This document shows positions 1-5,699 of a DNA stretch of 5,867 bases, in pieces (position 1 is the stretch's first letter; the number at the start of each line of letters is the position of its first letter). The stretch comes from Candidatus Melainabacteria bacterium. GTDB lineage: Bacteria > Cyanobacteriota > Vampirovibrionia > Obscuribacterales > Obscuribacteraceae. Position numbers and translations under genes: made by a program. The stretch covers positions 1 through 5,867 of the forward strand of contig PLXC01000172.1 in assembly GCA_003151275.1 (NCBI GenBank), written 5' to 3'. The notes under the pieces were generated by a model. It saw nothing but the letters and a program-made list of their open reading frames with translations, was not told the origin of the DNA and searched no databases.

Positions 1-2
1 TG

Positions 3-518
3 GTGGCAAAGATAGATAAGGCGAAGGCAATCATCGCCGTCACTGACAATGACCTAGTTAATTTAGAAGCTGTTCTGACTGCTCGCGAATTGAACCCAAA
101 CATTCGAGTAGTAATTAGAATGTTTGACCAGAAAATGGCTAAGAAGATCGAGAAGAGTCTTGGTATTCATGGAGCCTATAGCTCGTCAGCTCGATCAGCG
201 AGACTGTTTGCTCAGGCGGCTATCAGTGGAGACATTGTTGACTCATTCGAGTTTGGTGGCACCATCATTAATGCCATTCAACTGGTAGTCGAAGCGAACA
301 CGGCCTTAGTGGGACAATCAGTTGATGACATTCGACGCCAGCACGAAGTAACCGTACTTTTGCATGAAAAAGCGGACGGTGAAGTCGACTGGAACCCTTC
401 ACCTAGCAACATTCTGGGTGTCGGCGACAAACTGTTAATTATGACTGACAGGCTTGGACTTAAACGTTTGGAGCCATCGACACGCAAGTTGTCGTTGCCT
501 CATAAGGGTCACGATTAG
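3..518 (+). CDS. TrkA/RCK-domain potassium transport regulatory protein, 5' truncated by the window
   Basis: This is the C-terminal 171 residues of an NAD-binding TrkA/RCK protein, the cytoplasmic gating module of potassium channels and Trk-type transporters. Seen: residues 9-42 form the end of a Rossmann-type TrkA_N domain, with a beta strand, then TDND (14-17), NLEAVLTARELNP and a second strand ending RMFD. Residues about 98-156 match a TrkA_C domain, with ALVGQSVDDIR, VDWNPSPSNIL and GDKLLIMTDRLGLKRL. In the two-RCK proteins I know of this type, the phrase VDWNP...GD.L closes the last domain, so the missing part is probably another RCK domain and perhaps an ion-channel pore. The first in-frame codon is GTG at 3, inside the Rossmann fold, so it is not the real start. 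The stop is TAG at 516-518. It converges on the Yip1-family gene. Family is confident; whether the whole protein is a channel or a soluble regulator cannot be seen. Confidence 0.85.
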   Translation: MAKIDKAKAIIAVTDNDLVNLEAVLTARELNPNIRVVIRMFDQKMAKKIEKSLGIHGAYSSSARSARLFAQAAISGDIVDSFEFGGTIINAIQLVVEANTALVGQSVDDIRRQHEVTVLLHEKADGEVDWNPSPSNILGVGDKLLIMTDRLGLKRLEPSTRKLSLPHKGHD

Positions 519-575
519 CGTGCCACCATTCGAACCAAGCGAATGTGCGAGGTCACGAAAAAATGAAGTAAGAGC

Positions 576-592
576 GCGGGTTTCCAACCCGC
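576..592. repeat. GC-rich perfect hairpin between convergent genes; possible REP-like element
   Basis: GCGGGTT (576-582) pairs perfectly with AACCCGC (586-592) around a 3-base TCC loop. It lies in the 97-base gap between the convergent TrkA-like and Yip1-family genes, so it could end transcription from either side. Neither side has a T run directly after the stem. On the minus strand a run of six T appears about 11 bases later (around 559-564), so it is at best a weak intrinsic terminator. The flanking GC-rich sequence (591-613), unlike the AT-richer surroundings, also suits a dispersed palindromic repeat unit. Confidence 0.5.
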
Positions 593-615
593 CCCGAGAA
601 GCGGAGCGCGCGCAA

Positions 616-1266
616 CTAAATCTTCAAAAACATTTTCATCAACAGCTGAAACAACGCCAACACAATTACCACACTAGCAGTAATCGGAGTCGCAAGCTGA
701 TGGATTTTCTTGCAACCAATGACGTTCAAATAAACCGAGTAACCGATTGCCAGAAATCCGCCAATGGCAAAGCTTGCAACCGATATCCAAGCAAACAGCA
801 GAGTCGCTTTGCTAAATGCTAAAACGCGCAGCGTGCTCTCATAATTTCCTTTGCCACCAAACGCCTTCAGCGCAAAATTTACGATGATTGCGCCTAAATA
901 GACGAACGCCAAGCTGCTTGCAAATGTTTGGAAAAACACGATCGGATTGAGGTGTCCGATTGCTTCGAACAGTCCATAAATCGACGCTGCTATAACTAGA
1001 AAAATAGTTGGCTCAGCGAGCCCGCCTTCAGTGTGCATCTGATCAAAAAATTCGACCGGATTTGTTAGAACGTGCTTCGCTTGATGAGCAAAATACTGCA
1101 AAAGTCCCGATGCTTCCAGTGAGAACACCGTATTTTGGGTCTTATTCAAATGACGAGCTACAGCCGACGATTTGCCTGGTGCCGCAGTTGATTCTACCGA
1201 GTCGCCTTGATCCTCTTCGTCATAATCAGGATCTTCAGGCTCGTGTTTACCTTGGTCGGGATGCAT
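616..1266 (-). CDS. Yip1-family multi-pass membrane protein
   Basis: A 216-residue integral membrane protein. Residues 1-50 are a hydrophilic, acidic N-terminal tail (DPDYDEEDQGD), probably cytoplasmic. Residues 64-86 carry the entry signature of bacterial Yip1 (PF04893-type) proteins: a helix reaching NPVEFFDQM, then GGLAEP leading into the first membrane segment. Hydrophobic segments lie at about 84-104, 108-134, 150-184 (long enough for two) and 193-213, giving four to five spans. The start ATG (1264-1266) has AAGG (1275-1278 on the minus strand) eight bases upstream; no other start fits better. It follows the Zur-like gene on the same strand after 75 bases, so it may share the operon or have its own promoter. 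The molecular function of bacterial Yip1 proteins is not established and I infer none. Confidence 0.75.
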   Translation of the reverse strand: MHPDQGKHEPEDPDYDEEDQGDSVESTAAPGKSSAVARHLNKTQNTVFSLEASGLLQYFAHQAKHVLTNPVEFFDQMHTEGGLAEPTIFLVIAASIYGLFEAIGHLNPIVFFQTFASSLAFVYLGAIIVNFALKAFGGKGNYESTLRVLAFSKATLLFAWISVASFAIGGFLAIGYSVYLNVIGCKKIHQLATPITASVVIVLALFQLLMKMFLKI

Positions 1267-1341
1267 TGGGAAAACCTTGTTGCCAGTGTGGCCAGAAACC
1301 TCGTGCGGACTTATTTAGTCTACATTAGTCGATTTGTAGCG

Positions 1342-1737
1342 CTAGCCAGCCTGGCATTCGGAGCAAAGCCCAAAGATCTCTAAGATGTGGGAGCGAGTGC
1401 TGAATCCGTACTTAGCCTTGATGGCGTCCTCGAGGTCATGCACCAGGCATTGGTCGAGGTGCACACTGCTGCCGCATTTGTCGCAAAACAGGTGGTGATG
1501 GTGTTCTCCGGGCTTCACGACTTCGTATCGTCGTTCGCCGTCGCCAAGGTCGACCGCTTGCACCAGACCCTGTCCTACCAACGCTTCAAGCGAGCGGTAA
1601 ACGGTCGTCAGTCCGGGTGCTCTGTCATCGTCGGTGCGCAGGCGGCTATGGATGTCCTGGGCACTGGTCAACTCATGTGACCGACCCAAAATTTCCAAAA
1701 CTTTTTTCGCGCCTTTCGTCAATCGATCGTTGATCAT
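1342..1737 (-). CDS. zur: Fur-family metalloregulator, most like Zur (FurB)
   Basis: A 131-residue transcriptional repressor of typical Fur-family length. Residues 1-72 form the winged-helix DNA-binding domain, with the recognition region GLTTVYRSLEALVGQGLV (42-59) and the wing GDGERRYE (65-72). Residues 75-131 are the dimerisation and metal-binding domain: a His cluster (HHHH, 79-82), CDKC (85-88), C97 with H100, H117, and CSEC (125-128). The two CxxC pairs are the usual structural zinc site; the His cluster, C97 and H117 are candidates for the sensory site. The QCLVHDLE and IFGLCSEC phrases match what I remember of cyanobacterial Zur/FurB better than iron-sensing Fur or PerR. Known role of Zur: represses zinc uptake genes when zinc is sufficient. 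Its ATG overlaps the stop of the upstream TonB-C gene in ATGA, implying translational coupling. Fur family is certain; the zinc assignment is about 0.7. Confidence 0.92.
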   Translation of the reverse strand: MINDRLTKGAKKVLEILGRSHELTSAQDIHSRLRTDDDRAPGLTTVYRSLEALVGQGLVQAVDLGDGERRYEVVKPGEHHHHLFCDKCGSSVHLDQCLVHDLEDAIKAKYGFSTRSHILEIFGLCSECQAG

Positions 1738-2150
1738 TCTTCGACTTCGAATTCAACCTTAATCTTCTTGGCAGATTCTACCGGTTTTCCGTTCACTGTG
1801 GCCGGTTTGAACTTCCAACGTTGTAGCGTGCTGACGGCGATTTCGTCAACCTCTGCGCTGCCTGTGGACGATAATAATTTGACTGAGCTCTCGCCGTCTT
1901 GCTTGATGACAAAACGAGCCAGGCAGCAGGATTTGAAGCACTGTTCGTGCAATTCTGACGGAATTTCAGGCTTGGGAGCGTGCACTATTTGGGCGTCTCG
2001 GTAGTAAGACGATTCTTCTGTGCCGATTTTCAGCATGGGACCGGCCACAGCCGCTTGCAAGCCCAGCCAGCTGGCGGCAAGCCCTATATATATTAGCCTC
2101 TGGCTGACAGAACGCATAATGAGTTCCAATCCTTTGATAATGGTTTTCAT
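1734..2150 (-). CDS. Secreted TonB C-terminal-domain protein
   Basis: A 138-residue protein with an N-terminal signal or anchor (hydrophobic core about 19-36, ending AAVAG) followed by one TonB_C domain (about 58-136): P-x-IP-x-EL, ARFVIKQDGESSVKLLSSTG, E100 with D102, LQRWKFKPATVNGKPV and a closing beta strand IKVEFEVEE. The proline-rich spacer of true energy-transducing TonB is missing, so it is probably an exported stand-alone TonB-C protein and not a classical TonB. An unusual C71-C75-C76 cluster sits at the start of the domain. The ATG at 2148-2150 has AGAGG four bases upstream. M12 (ATG 2115-2117), with GGAA seven bases upstream, gives an equally good signal peptide and cannot be excluded. 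It is first in the block with the Zur-like gene, so a link to metal supply is plausible but inferred. Confidence 0.82.
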   Translation of the reverse strand: MKTIIKGLELIMRSVSQRLIYIGLAASWLGLQAAVAGPMLKIGTEESSYYRDAQIVHAPKPEIPSELHEQCFKSCCLARFVIKQDGESSVKLLSSTGSAEVDEIAVSTLQRWKFKPATVNGKPVESAKKIKVEFEVEE

Positions 2151-2199
2151 TCTACCTCTTAAGGACGTTTATTGGCGGTCAATTGTTCTGGCTGCCAAG

Positions 2200-2205
2200 A
2201 TTATA
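2200..2205 (-). promoter_or_regulatory. Predicted -10 box for the TonB-C/Zur operon
   Basis: On the minus strand this reads TATAAT, a perfect sigma-70-type -10 hexamer, about 50 bases upstream of the TonB-C ATG; transcription would start near 2193. No good TTGACA-like -35 is found 16-18 bases further up. A near-perfect inverted repeat (TTGGCGG 2172-2178 and CTGCCAA 2192-2198, one mismatched pair) covers the expected start point and could be an operator. It does not look like the AT-rich cyanobacterial Zur box I remember. Confidence 0.45.
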
Positions 2206-2324
2206 TTTAAAATTCCTGCCTAGTTCGTCTAGAGACAATTGGTTTGCCAGTCCTAGTGCCGGATGTTAACGAATGCGAAACAGATACAGCCGCTCGAGGT
2301 CAAGATGCTAGACTATATTTCTGC

Positions 2325-2396
2325 GCGCGGTTAGCTCAATGGTGGAGCACCTCGTTTACACCGAGGGGGTTAGGAGTTCGAGTCTCTTACCGCGCA
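2325..2396 (+). tRNA. tRNA-Val(TAC)
   Basis: A complete 72-base cloverleaf. The acceptor stem GCGCGGT (2325-2331) pairs with ACCGCGC (2389-2395), discriminator A at 2396. The D stem is GCTC/GAGC, and the anticodon stem CCTCG/CGAGG encloses loop TTTACAC with anticodon TAC at 2357-2359, which reads GTA (Val). The T stem AGGAG/CTCTT has one G-T pair, with T loop TTCGAGT. The 3' CCA is not encoded. It is transcribed away from the TonB-C gene and followed after 11 bases by its own terminator. Confidence 0.96.
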
Positions 2397-2407
2397 AGGC
2401 TTATTAG

Positions 2408-2441
2408 GAGCGGCTTTCATATGGAAGCCGCTCTTATTTTT
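2408..2441 (+). terminator. Rho-independent terminator of tRNA-Val
   Basis: An 11-base-pair stem (2408-2418 with 2423-2433, one G-T pair) closes an ATAT loop and is followed at once by TTATTTTT. The strong GC stem and T run make this a textbook intrinsic terminator for the tRNA-Val transcript. Confidence 0.93.
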
Positions 2442-2598
2442 GGGGTAGGAAAAAAGGGCTCTCTTCTATACATCTTCTATTCAACAGCGAAAAGGTGAGA
2501 AAACAACGTTGAGTTTGATTGATAGAAGTTCAAGTTCTTGTGCGCGCTCAATTATTCTTCTGAGCTATGATGGAAGGCTCTAATGCTTGACCAAATAA

Positions 2599-2643
2599 CT
2601 ACGAACCATGAGGTCGGGAGTTCGAATCTCTCCAGGCACGCCA
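2599..2643 (+). other. 3' half of tRNA-Arg(ACG) without a 5' half; candidate tyrosine-recombinase attachment site
   Basis: The sequence matches the second half of a bacterial tRNA-Arg(ACG): anticodon loop CTACGAA (2599-2605), 3' anticodon strand CCATG, variable loop AGGTC, T stem GGGAG/CTCTC around TTCGAAT, acceptor strand CAGGCAC (2633-2639), G73 and encoded CCA. The five bases before the loop (AATAA) do not pair with CCATG, and no GTGCCTG acceptor strand or normal D arm precedes it. The match begins sharply at the anticodon loop, a usual crossover place for integrases that use tRNA genes, so I read it as the distal att copy left by an integrated element. With the tRNA terminator to the right, the element would lie to the left, or have left already. 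The 157 bases back to the tRNA-Val terminator hold no gene. Alternatives: a decayed tRNA or an assembly join. Confidence 0.7.
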
Positions 2644-2660
2644 TCTTAAAAACAAGACTG

Positions 2661-2695
2661 AGTGGCTTAATGCAGAATTAAGCCACTTTCTTTTT
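2661..2695 (+). terminator. Rho-independent terminator behind the tRNA-Arg 3' half
   Basis: A perfect 11-base-pair stem (2661-2671 with 2677-2687) encloses the loop GCAGA and is followed by TTCTTTTT. It lies 17 bases after the encoded CCA and looks like the original terminator of the tRNA-Arg gene, which suggests that this flank, and not the left one, is the ancestral neighbour of the tRNA. Confidence 0.9.
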
Positions 2696-2702
2696 GGGGT
2701 AG

Positions 2703-3311
2703 CTATTTTGTTACGTTGCTACGTTTTGGCTACGTTACCGGAACCTCATGGTGGGTCTAGCTTTCCAACCTTCTGGTCACTCTTAAATTGTAAAGTTGGA
2801 CGAAAGTTTGCAGCCAAGCCGCTCCCTTTATTCAACCGGCAATTCAATATGCACCATATACAGTGCGAAACAATTGAGAATTTAGATCAAATTTGAAGTC
2901 AACAATAACGTGGCACCGAATGTGGTGATGCTCGAAGACACACACTCACCAGCCTGGTGACATATCAGGTTGAGGAGTGTCGGCATACATTTCAACCCAC
3001 TCCTGCTCCAGTTTTGTATCTCTTGGCGGACGGTAATTGACGCTCATTTTAGCAACAAGAGGAAGAAGAAGAGTCCGAGAAAAAGCAGTCAAGGCGGCTG
3101 CAAAGCAGTTGCAGAGAAGAATTAGCCGAGATCGGTCGGTTTATATACCAAAAAATCGTTATTGCGAAGGTGGATCGAAAAAGCCTTGGTTGCGCAAACC
3201 TCAAAAGCTTTAGATAGGGCTCCGGAACGGATTCTGGCCGAAAAGCCTATTCTGATTGACGAGCTGGTTCGAAGGCTAGCTTTTTAAGGGGGGCTAGCTC
3301 AAACTAATGAC
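2703..3311. other. Gene-poor stretch with short repeats and open-frame debris
   Basis: No confident gene. At 2712-2736 the motif TACGTT occurs three times (2712, 2720, 2731), twice as GCTACGTT. From about 3050 to 3210 all three forward frames are open for some 50 codons without good starts. One is rich in Glu, Lys and Arg. Another (3126-3287, no start codon with a ribosome binding site) ends APERILAEKPILIDELVRR and then LAF before TAA, in the same frame as the next gene. This could be a decayed gene but I recognise no family. Just before the next gene GGCTAGCT occurs twice (3274-3281, 3292-3299) around a run of six G. Confidence 0.5.
2946..3047 (-). CDS. Possible small ORF of 33 codons, function unknown
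   Basis: A minus-strand frame starting MSVNYRPPRDTKLEQEW and ending QPDMSPGW. Its composition is protein-like and acidic, but no clear ribosome binding site precedes the ATG (3045-3047). The frame stays open upstream for another 33 codons, adding a hydrophobic stretch (LTAFSRTLLLPLVAK) reachable from a TTG codon, so it could be a small membrane-anchored protein. It lies alone in the gene-poor stretch and there is no homology that I recognise; chance is quite possible. Confidence 0.22.
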   Translation of the reverse strand: MSVNYRPPRDTKLEQEWVEMYADTPQPDMSPGW

Positions 3312-4532
3312 ATGTTGCGATTTTACGGTCTTATTTTTCTCGTTCTGGCTTTTGCTCGCGCATTACCAGCCGACTGTAGCGATCAACCTCGTTCGTTGCC
3401 ATACAATTCAATTCCTGTCCACGAATTTTTTGGTAAGTTTGAGAGTTTGGTAGACGTGAAAGGGCGAACGATTCTGCCAGCAAAATTTGCAAGGATTATC
3501 TATCAAGGTAATGAGATTTTTGCGGCTGATCGAATCGATAAAAATAATCCGCAAAAATGGGACAAGAGACTGCTCTTTAATAAACGCGGTACGCAAATTA
3601 AATACAGGATACCTTCCAACGCACAGCTGCTCGAAGTTTATTCGATCAGTGAAAAGCTAGATAGCGAACCGAATCTTCCGGTCAAAAGTCTTCCAAAAGA
3701 TTCCTTGCTGCTGTTTCTGGATGATAAGCAGCAACGTGGTTTGTGTCATCCCGACGGTACTATTTTTCTACCCGCTCAGAAGAACATTGTCATTTGTTAT
3801 CTCAAGCCAGGTTTCGGATACATTTCTAACGGCTCTTACAATGCCGGACATCCTGACAAAATCATAAATCTCACGAATGGAGAGAGCACCGACACAGAGC
3901 CTGAGAATGCGCCGTCGCAAGCAACAACGCGTTTAAATTTCAAATCAGATAGATACTTACACCCAGAGTTTAAATACTCATTTTCACCTCCTGTGGTACC
4001 AAAGATAGCAGCCGCCTCAAACGTATCCTTCGAAAAAATCTCGGAACAATGCTTGAAGAAGATTGTTAATCCTGACGACGGCAGATTCAATCCAAAACTG
4101 TGGAGAAGCCAAAAAGTCGTTACTAGACCGGTGCTTTTCGAGAGACTATTGCGAGAATACGATCTTATAGGAATGAGCACCGACAAAGTTTTAGAGCTAC
4201 TCGGGAGTCAGGGAAATGCGGGCTTCGGCGATGGCGTTGCTTGGGACAATTATCGTGGAGACCTTCGTACGCTAATTCAATCATTCGGAGGTGGTGGATG
4301 TGTGCCCCAGATGAGCTTGCACTTCCAAATCAATTTCAAGGATGACCGAGTTGTGTCATGGCAATTTCTAAATGGTGTTCCAGATGGACAGGAATCTCAG
4401 TCGATAACAGAGAACGTTTTGATCCCGTCATGGTACAAAGAACCGCATATAACTGAATCACGGTTAAAAAATGCTCGGATCGGAGAACAGTCAAGTCGTT
4501 TATATCCAGACACCGTTGCTAAATATCACTGA
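3312..4532 (+). CDS. Secreted WG-repeat-like protein with a C-terminal BamE/SmpA-like motif
   Basis: A 406-residue exported protein. Residues 1-20 are a signal peptide (core FYGLIFLVLAFA; cleavage near ARA or LPA). C22 lies just after, but no proper lipobox is present. Residues 46-75 (VDVKGRTILPAKFARI), 87-112 and 142-173 (GLCHPDGTIFLPA) resemble degenerate WG beta repeats: a short strand, G, then I-x-P. Residues about 190-260 form a low-complexity linker. The C-terminal part has the pattern of a BamE/SmpA-type fold: LLREYDLIGMSTDKVLELLG (279-298), then a strand with LHFQINFKDDRVVSWQF (336-352). The only in-frame ATG near the stop upstream is at 3312. AAGGGGGG (3286-3293) is 18 bases away, too far for a normal ribosome binding site. 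The caspase-fold gene follows after 34 bases, so they probably share a transcript. Gene confident; domain names tentative; function unknown. Confidence 0.8.
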   Translation: MLRFYGLIFLVLAFARALPADCSDQPRSLPYNSIPVHEFFGKFESLVDVKGRTILPAKFARIIYQGNEIFAADRIDKNNPQKWDKRLLFNKRGTQIKYRIPSNAQLLEVYSISEKLDSEPNLPVKSLPKDSLLLFLDDKQQRGLCHPDGTIFLPAQKNIVICYLKPGFGYISNGSYNAGHPDKIINLTNGESTDTEPENAPSQATTRLNFKSDRYLHPEFKYSFSPPVVPKIAAASNVSFEKISEQCLKKIVNPDDGRFNPKLWRSQKVVTRPVLFERLLREYDLIGMSTDKVLELLGSQGNAGFGDGVAWDNYRGDLRTLIQSFGGGGCVPQMSLHFQINFKDDRVVSWQFLNGVPDGQESQSITENVLIPSWYKEPHITESRLKNARIGEQSSRLYPDTVAKYH

Positions 4533-4566
4533 CTCAAAATCTCCCACACACTTCTTGAGATCGTCG

Positions 4567-5502
4567 ATGACACCATATTCGATTACAAGCATTGGAAGAA
4601 TTTGTAAGCTAATTCAATTGGCGTCTCTTGCGGTCGTGTTTTTCTTGATTGCTATAGAACAAGAGTCACTAGCAGTGCCAAGTCTTAGCAATGTAGACCC
4701 CCAGGATAAAACCATGCATGTAGCTGGATTCGAGGACAAATGGGCGATTGTTATTGGTATTGACCATTTCAAAGATCCACAATGGGACTTTAAATTCGCT
4801 GCGTCAGATGCAGGGGCGGTGCATCGATATTTGATAAGGGATGCGCATTTCGCGGCTGATCATGTCGTGCTCTTGACCAATCAAGATGCAACGAAAGAAA
4901 AAATTACTGCTGCACTTAATTGGTGTGCAAAACAGGCTAAAAGTGAAGATCTGGTATTGATTTACTATCGCACCAGAGGAATATCTCTCACAGGCAATAA
5001 ACCAAGTTATTCTGCCGTTCTAGCAACTGCGGATACAACGCCGGAGCGACCGTCAGAATTATCGTTCGAAATGTCTAAATATCTTTCATTGATTTCTGAA
5101 CTCTTCCCCTCGAAACGAATCATATTACTTACAGACGCGGATCTTAGTTCAAATATTGAAGAATCCATTATGTCATACGACTTTGCCGCGGGTGAGCGAC
5201 TTAACCGACACAGAATTATCGAAGTGCATTGTTCCTCGCGCAATACTCAGTTGACTTGGGAATCGAGCAATTTACACGGAAGTATATTTACTCGCGAACT
5301 CCTAAAGAGTTTGCGTCAGAAATCTACACGGGGAAATTTGGACGAAAGCGAACGGCGAGTAGCTAAATTGCTAAAGGTCATAGTCCCAAAAATTAGACCG
5401 TTTCACGAACAACAAATTTCGTCTGGCTCCGTCAGTACTATTGGCCAAGTAGAGAGCCGAATAGATAGCACCCCGTTGCACCCTCGCCTAATAGGCAATT
5501 GA
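4567..5502 (+). CDS. Secreted caspase-fold (peptidase C14) protein lacking both catalytic residues; predicted pseudo-caspase
   Basis: A 311-residue protein from the ATG at 4567, which gives a signal peptide or anchor (core LIQLASLAVVFFLIA, residues 16-30, ending SLAVPS). An upstream in-frame ATG at 4471 would overlap the previous gene by 62 bases and bury the signal, so I reject it. The caspase-like domain begins KWAIVIGIDHFKDP (about 58-71), then the strand DLVLIYY (128-134), RIILLTDA (184-191) and the late element EVHCSSRNTQLTWESS...SIFTRELLKSL (219-249), which matches the S/C-S-S-R...Q..WES.....FTR.L phrase of bacterial C14 proteins. The usual SGHG reads RTRG (R137 at 4975-4977 in place of His) and the usual DACHSG reads DADLSS (D192 at 5140-5142 in place of Cys), so proteolysis is not expected. 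A scaffold or decoy role is inference. It ends with a hydrophilic tail. Confidence 0.85.
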   Translation: MTPYSITSIGRICKLIQLASLAVVFFLIAIEQESLAVPSLSNVDPQDKTMHVAGFEDKWAIVIGIDHFKDPQWDFKFAASDAGAVHRYLIRDAHFAADHVVLLTNQDATKEKITAALNWCAKQAKSEDLVLIYYRTRGISLTGNKPSYSAVLATADTTPERPSELSFEMSKYLSLISELFPSKRIILLTDADLSSNIEESIMSYDFAAGERLNRHRIIEVHCSSRNTQLTWESSNLHGSIFTRELLKSLRQKSTRGNLDESERRVAKLLKVIVPKIRPFHEQQISSGSVSTIGQVESRIDSTPLHPRLIGN

Positions 5503-5612
5503 GTGTAAGAACGCTAGGGTAGGGTTCTGCATGTGTTCAACCACGAACCAAATCTTGGGTTTGACGCTGGATGACGGCGCGCAGCTCTTTTTCTCGCATC
5601 TAAAAATTTGCC

Positions 5613-5646
5613 TACAAAGGCACCATATACGACGCCTTTGTATTTT
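5613..5646. terminator. Hairpin between convergent genes, likely bidirectional terminator
   Basis: TACAAAGGC (5613-5621) pairs perfectly with GCCTTTGTA (5634-5642) around a 12-base loop. On the + strand TTTT follows; on the minus strand GGCAAATTTTT follows. It is the only good stem in the 197-base gap between the pseudo-caspase gene and the partial gene at the right edge. The long loop and short T run make it moderate at best. Confidence 0.5.
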
Positions 5647-5699
5647 GAATTCGCCAAATCAGACTATAGGAACGACAAACAAACCTGCCTACTGCCTCT

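Noticed and set aside
1008..1328. Plus-strand open frame opposite the Yip1-family gene, and similar frames opposite the Zur-like and TonB-C genes (1387-1680, 1768-2004)
   Set aside because: They are antisense to genes with clear family signatures and show no protein-like motifs of their own.
2244..2498. Open frame of 84 codons across the tRNA-Val
   Set aside because: It runs through an intact tRNA and its terminator, so it is not coding.
2508..2643. A full tRNA-Arg with a degenerate 5' half or a group I intron in the anticodon loop
   Set aside because: GTGCGCGCTCA and TGAGC (2540-2566) give a weak acceptor and D-arm resemblance, but the acceptor pairs only partly, the 5' anticodon strand is missing and the space is too short for a group I intron.
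2599..2643. 3' end of a tmRNA
   Set aside because: The anticodon loop and 3' anticodon strand are those of a tRNA-Arg, and no tag-coding region or tmRNA 5' end is seen.
4471..4566. In-frame upstream ATG that would lengthen the pseudo-caspase by 32 residues
   Set aside because: It overlaps the previous gene by 62 bases and places the signal peptide core at residues 48-62. The ATG at 4567 gives a normal exported protein and a 34-base spacing.
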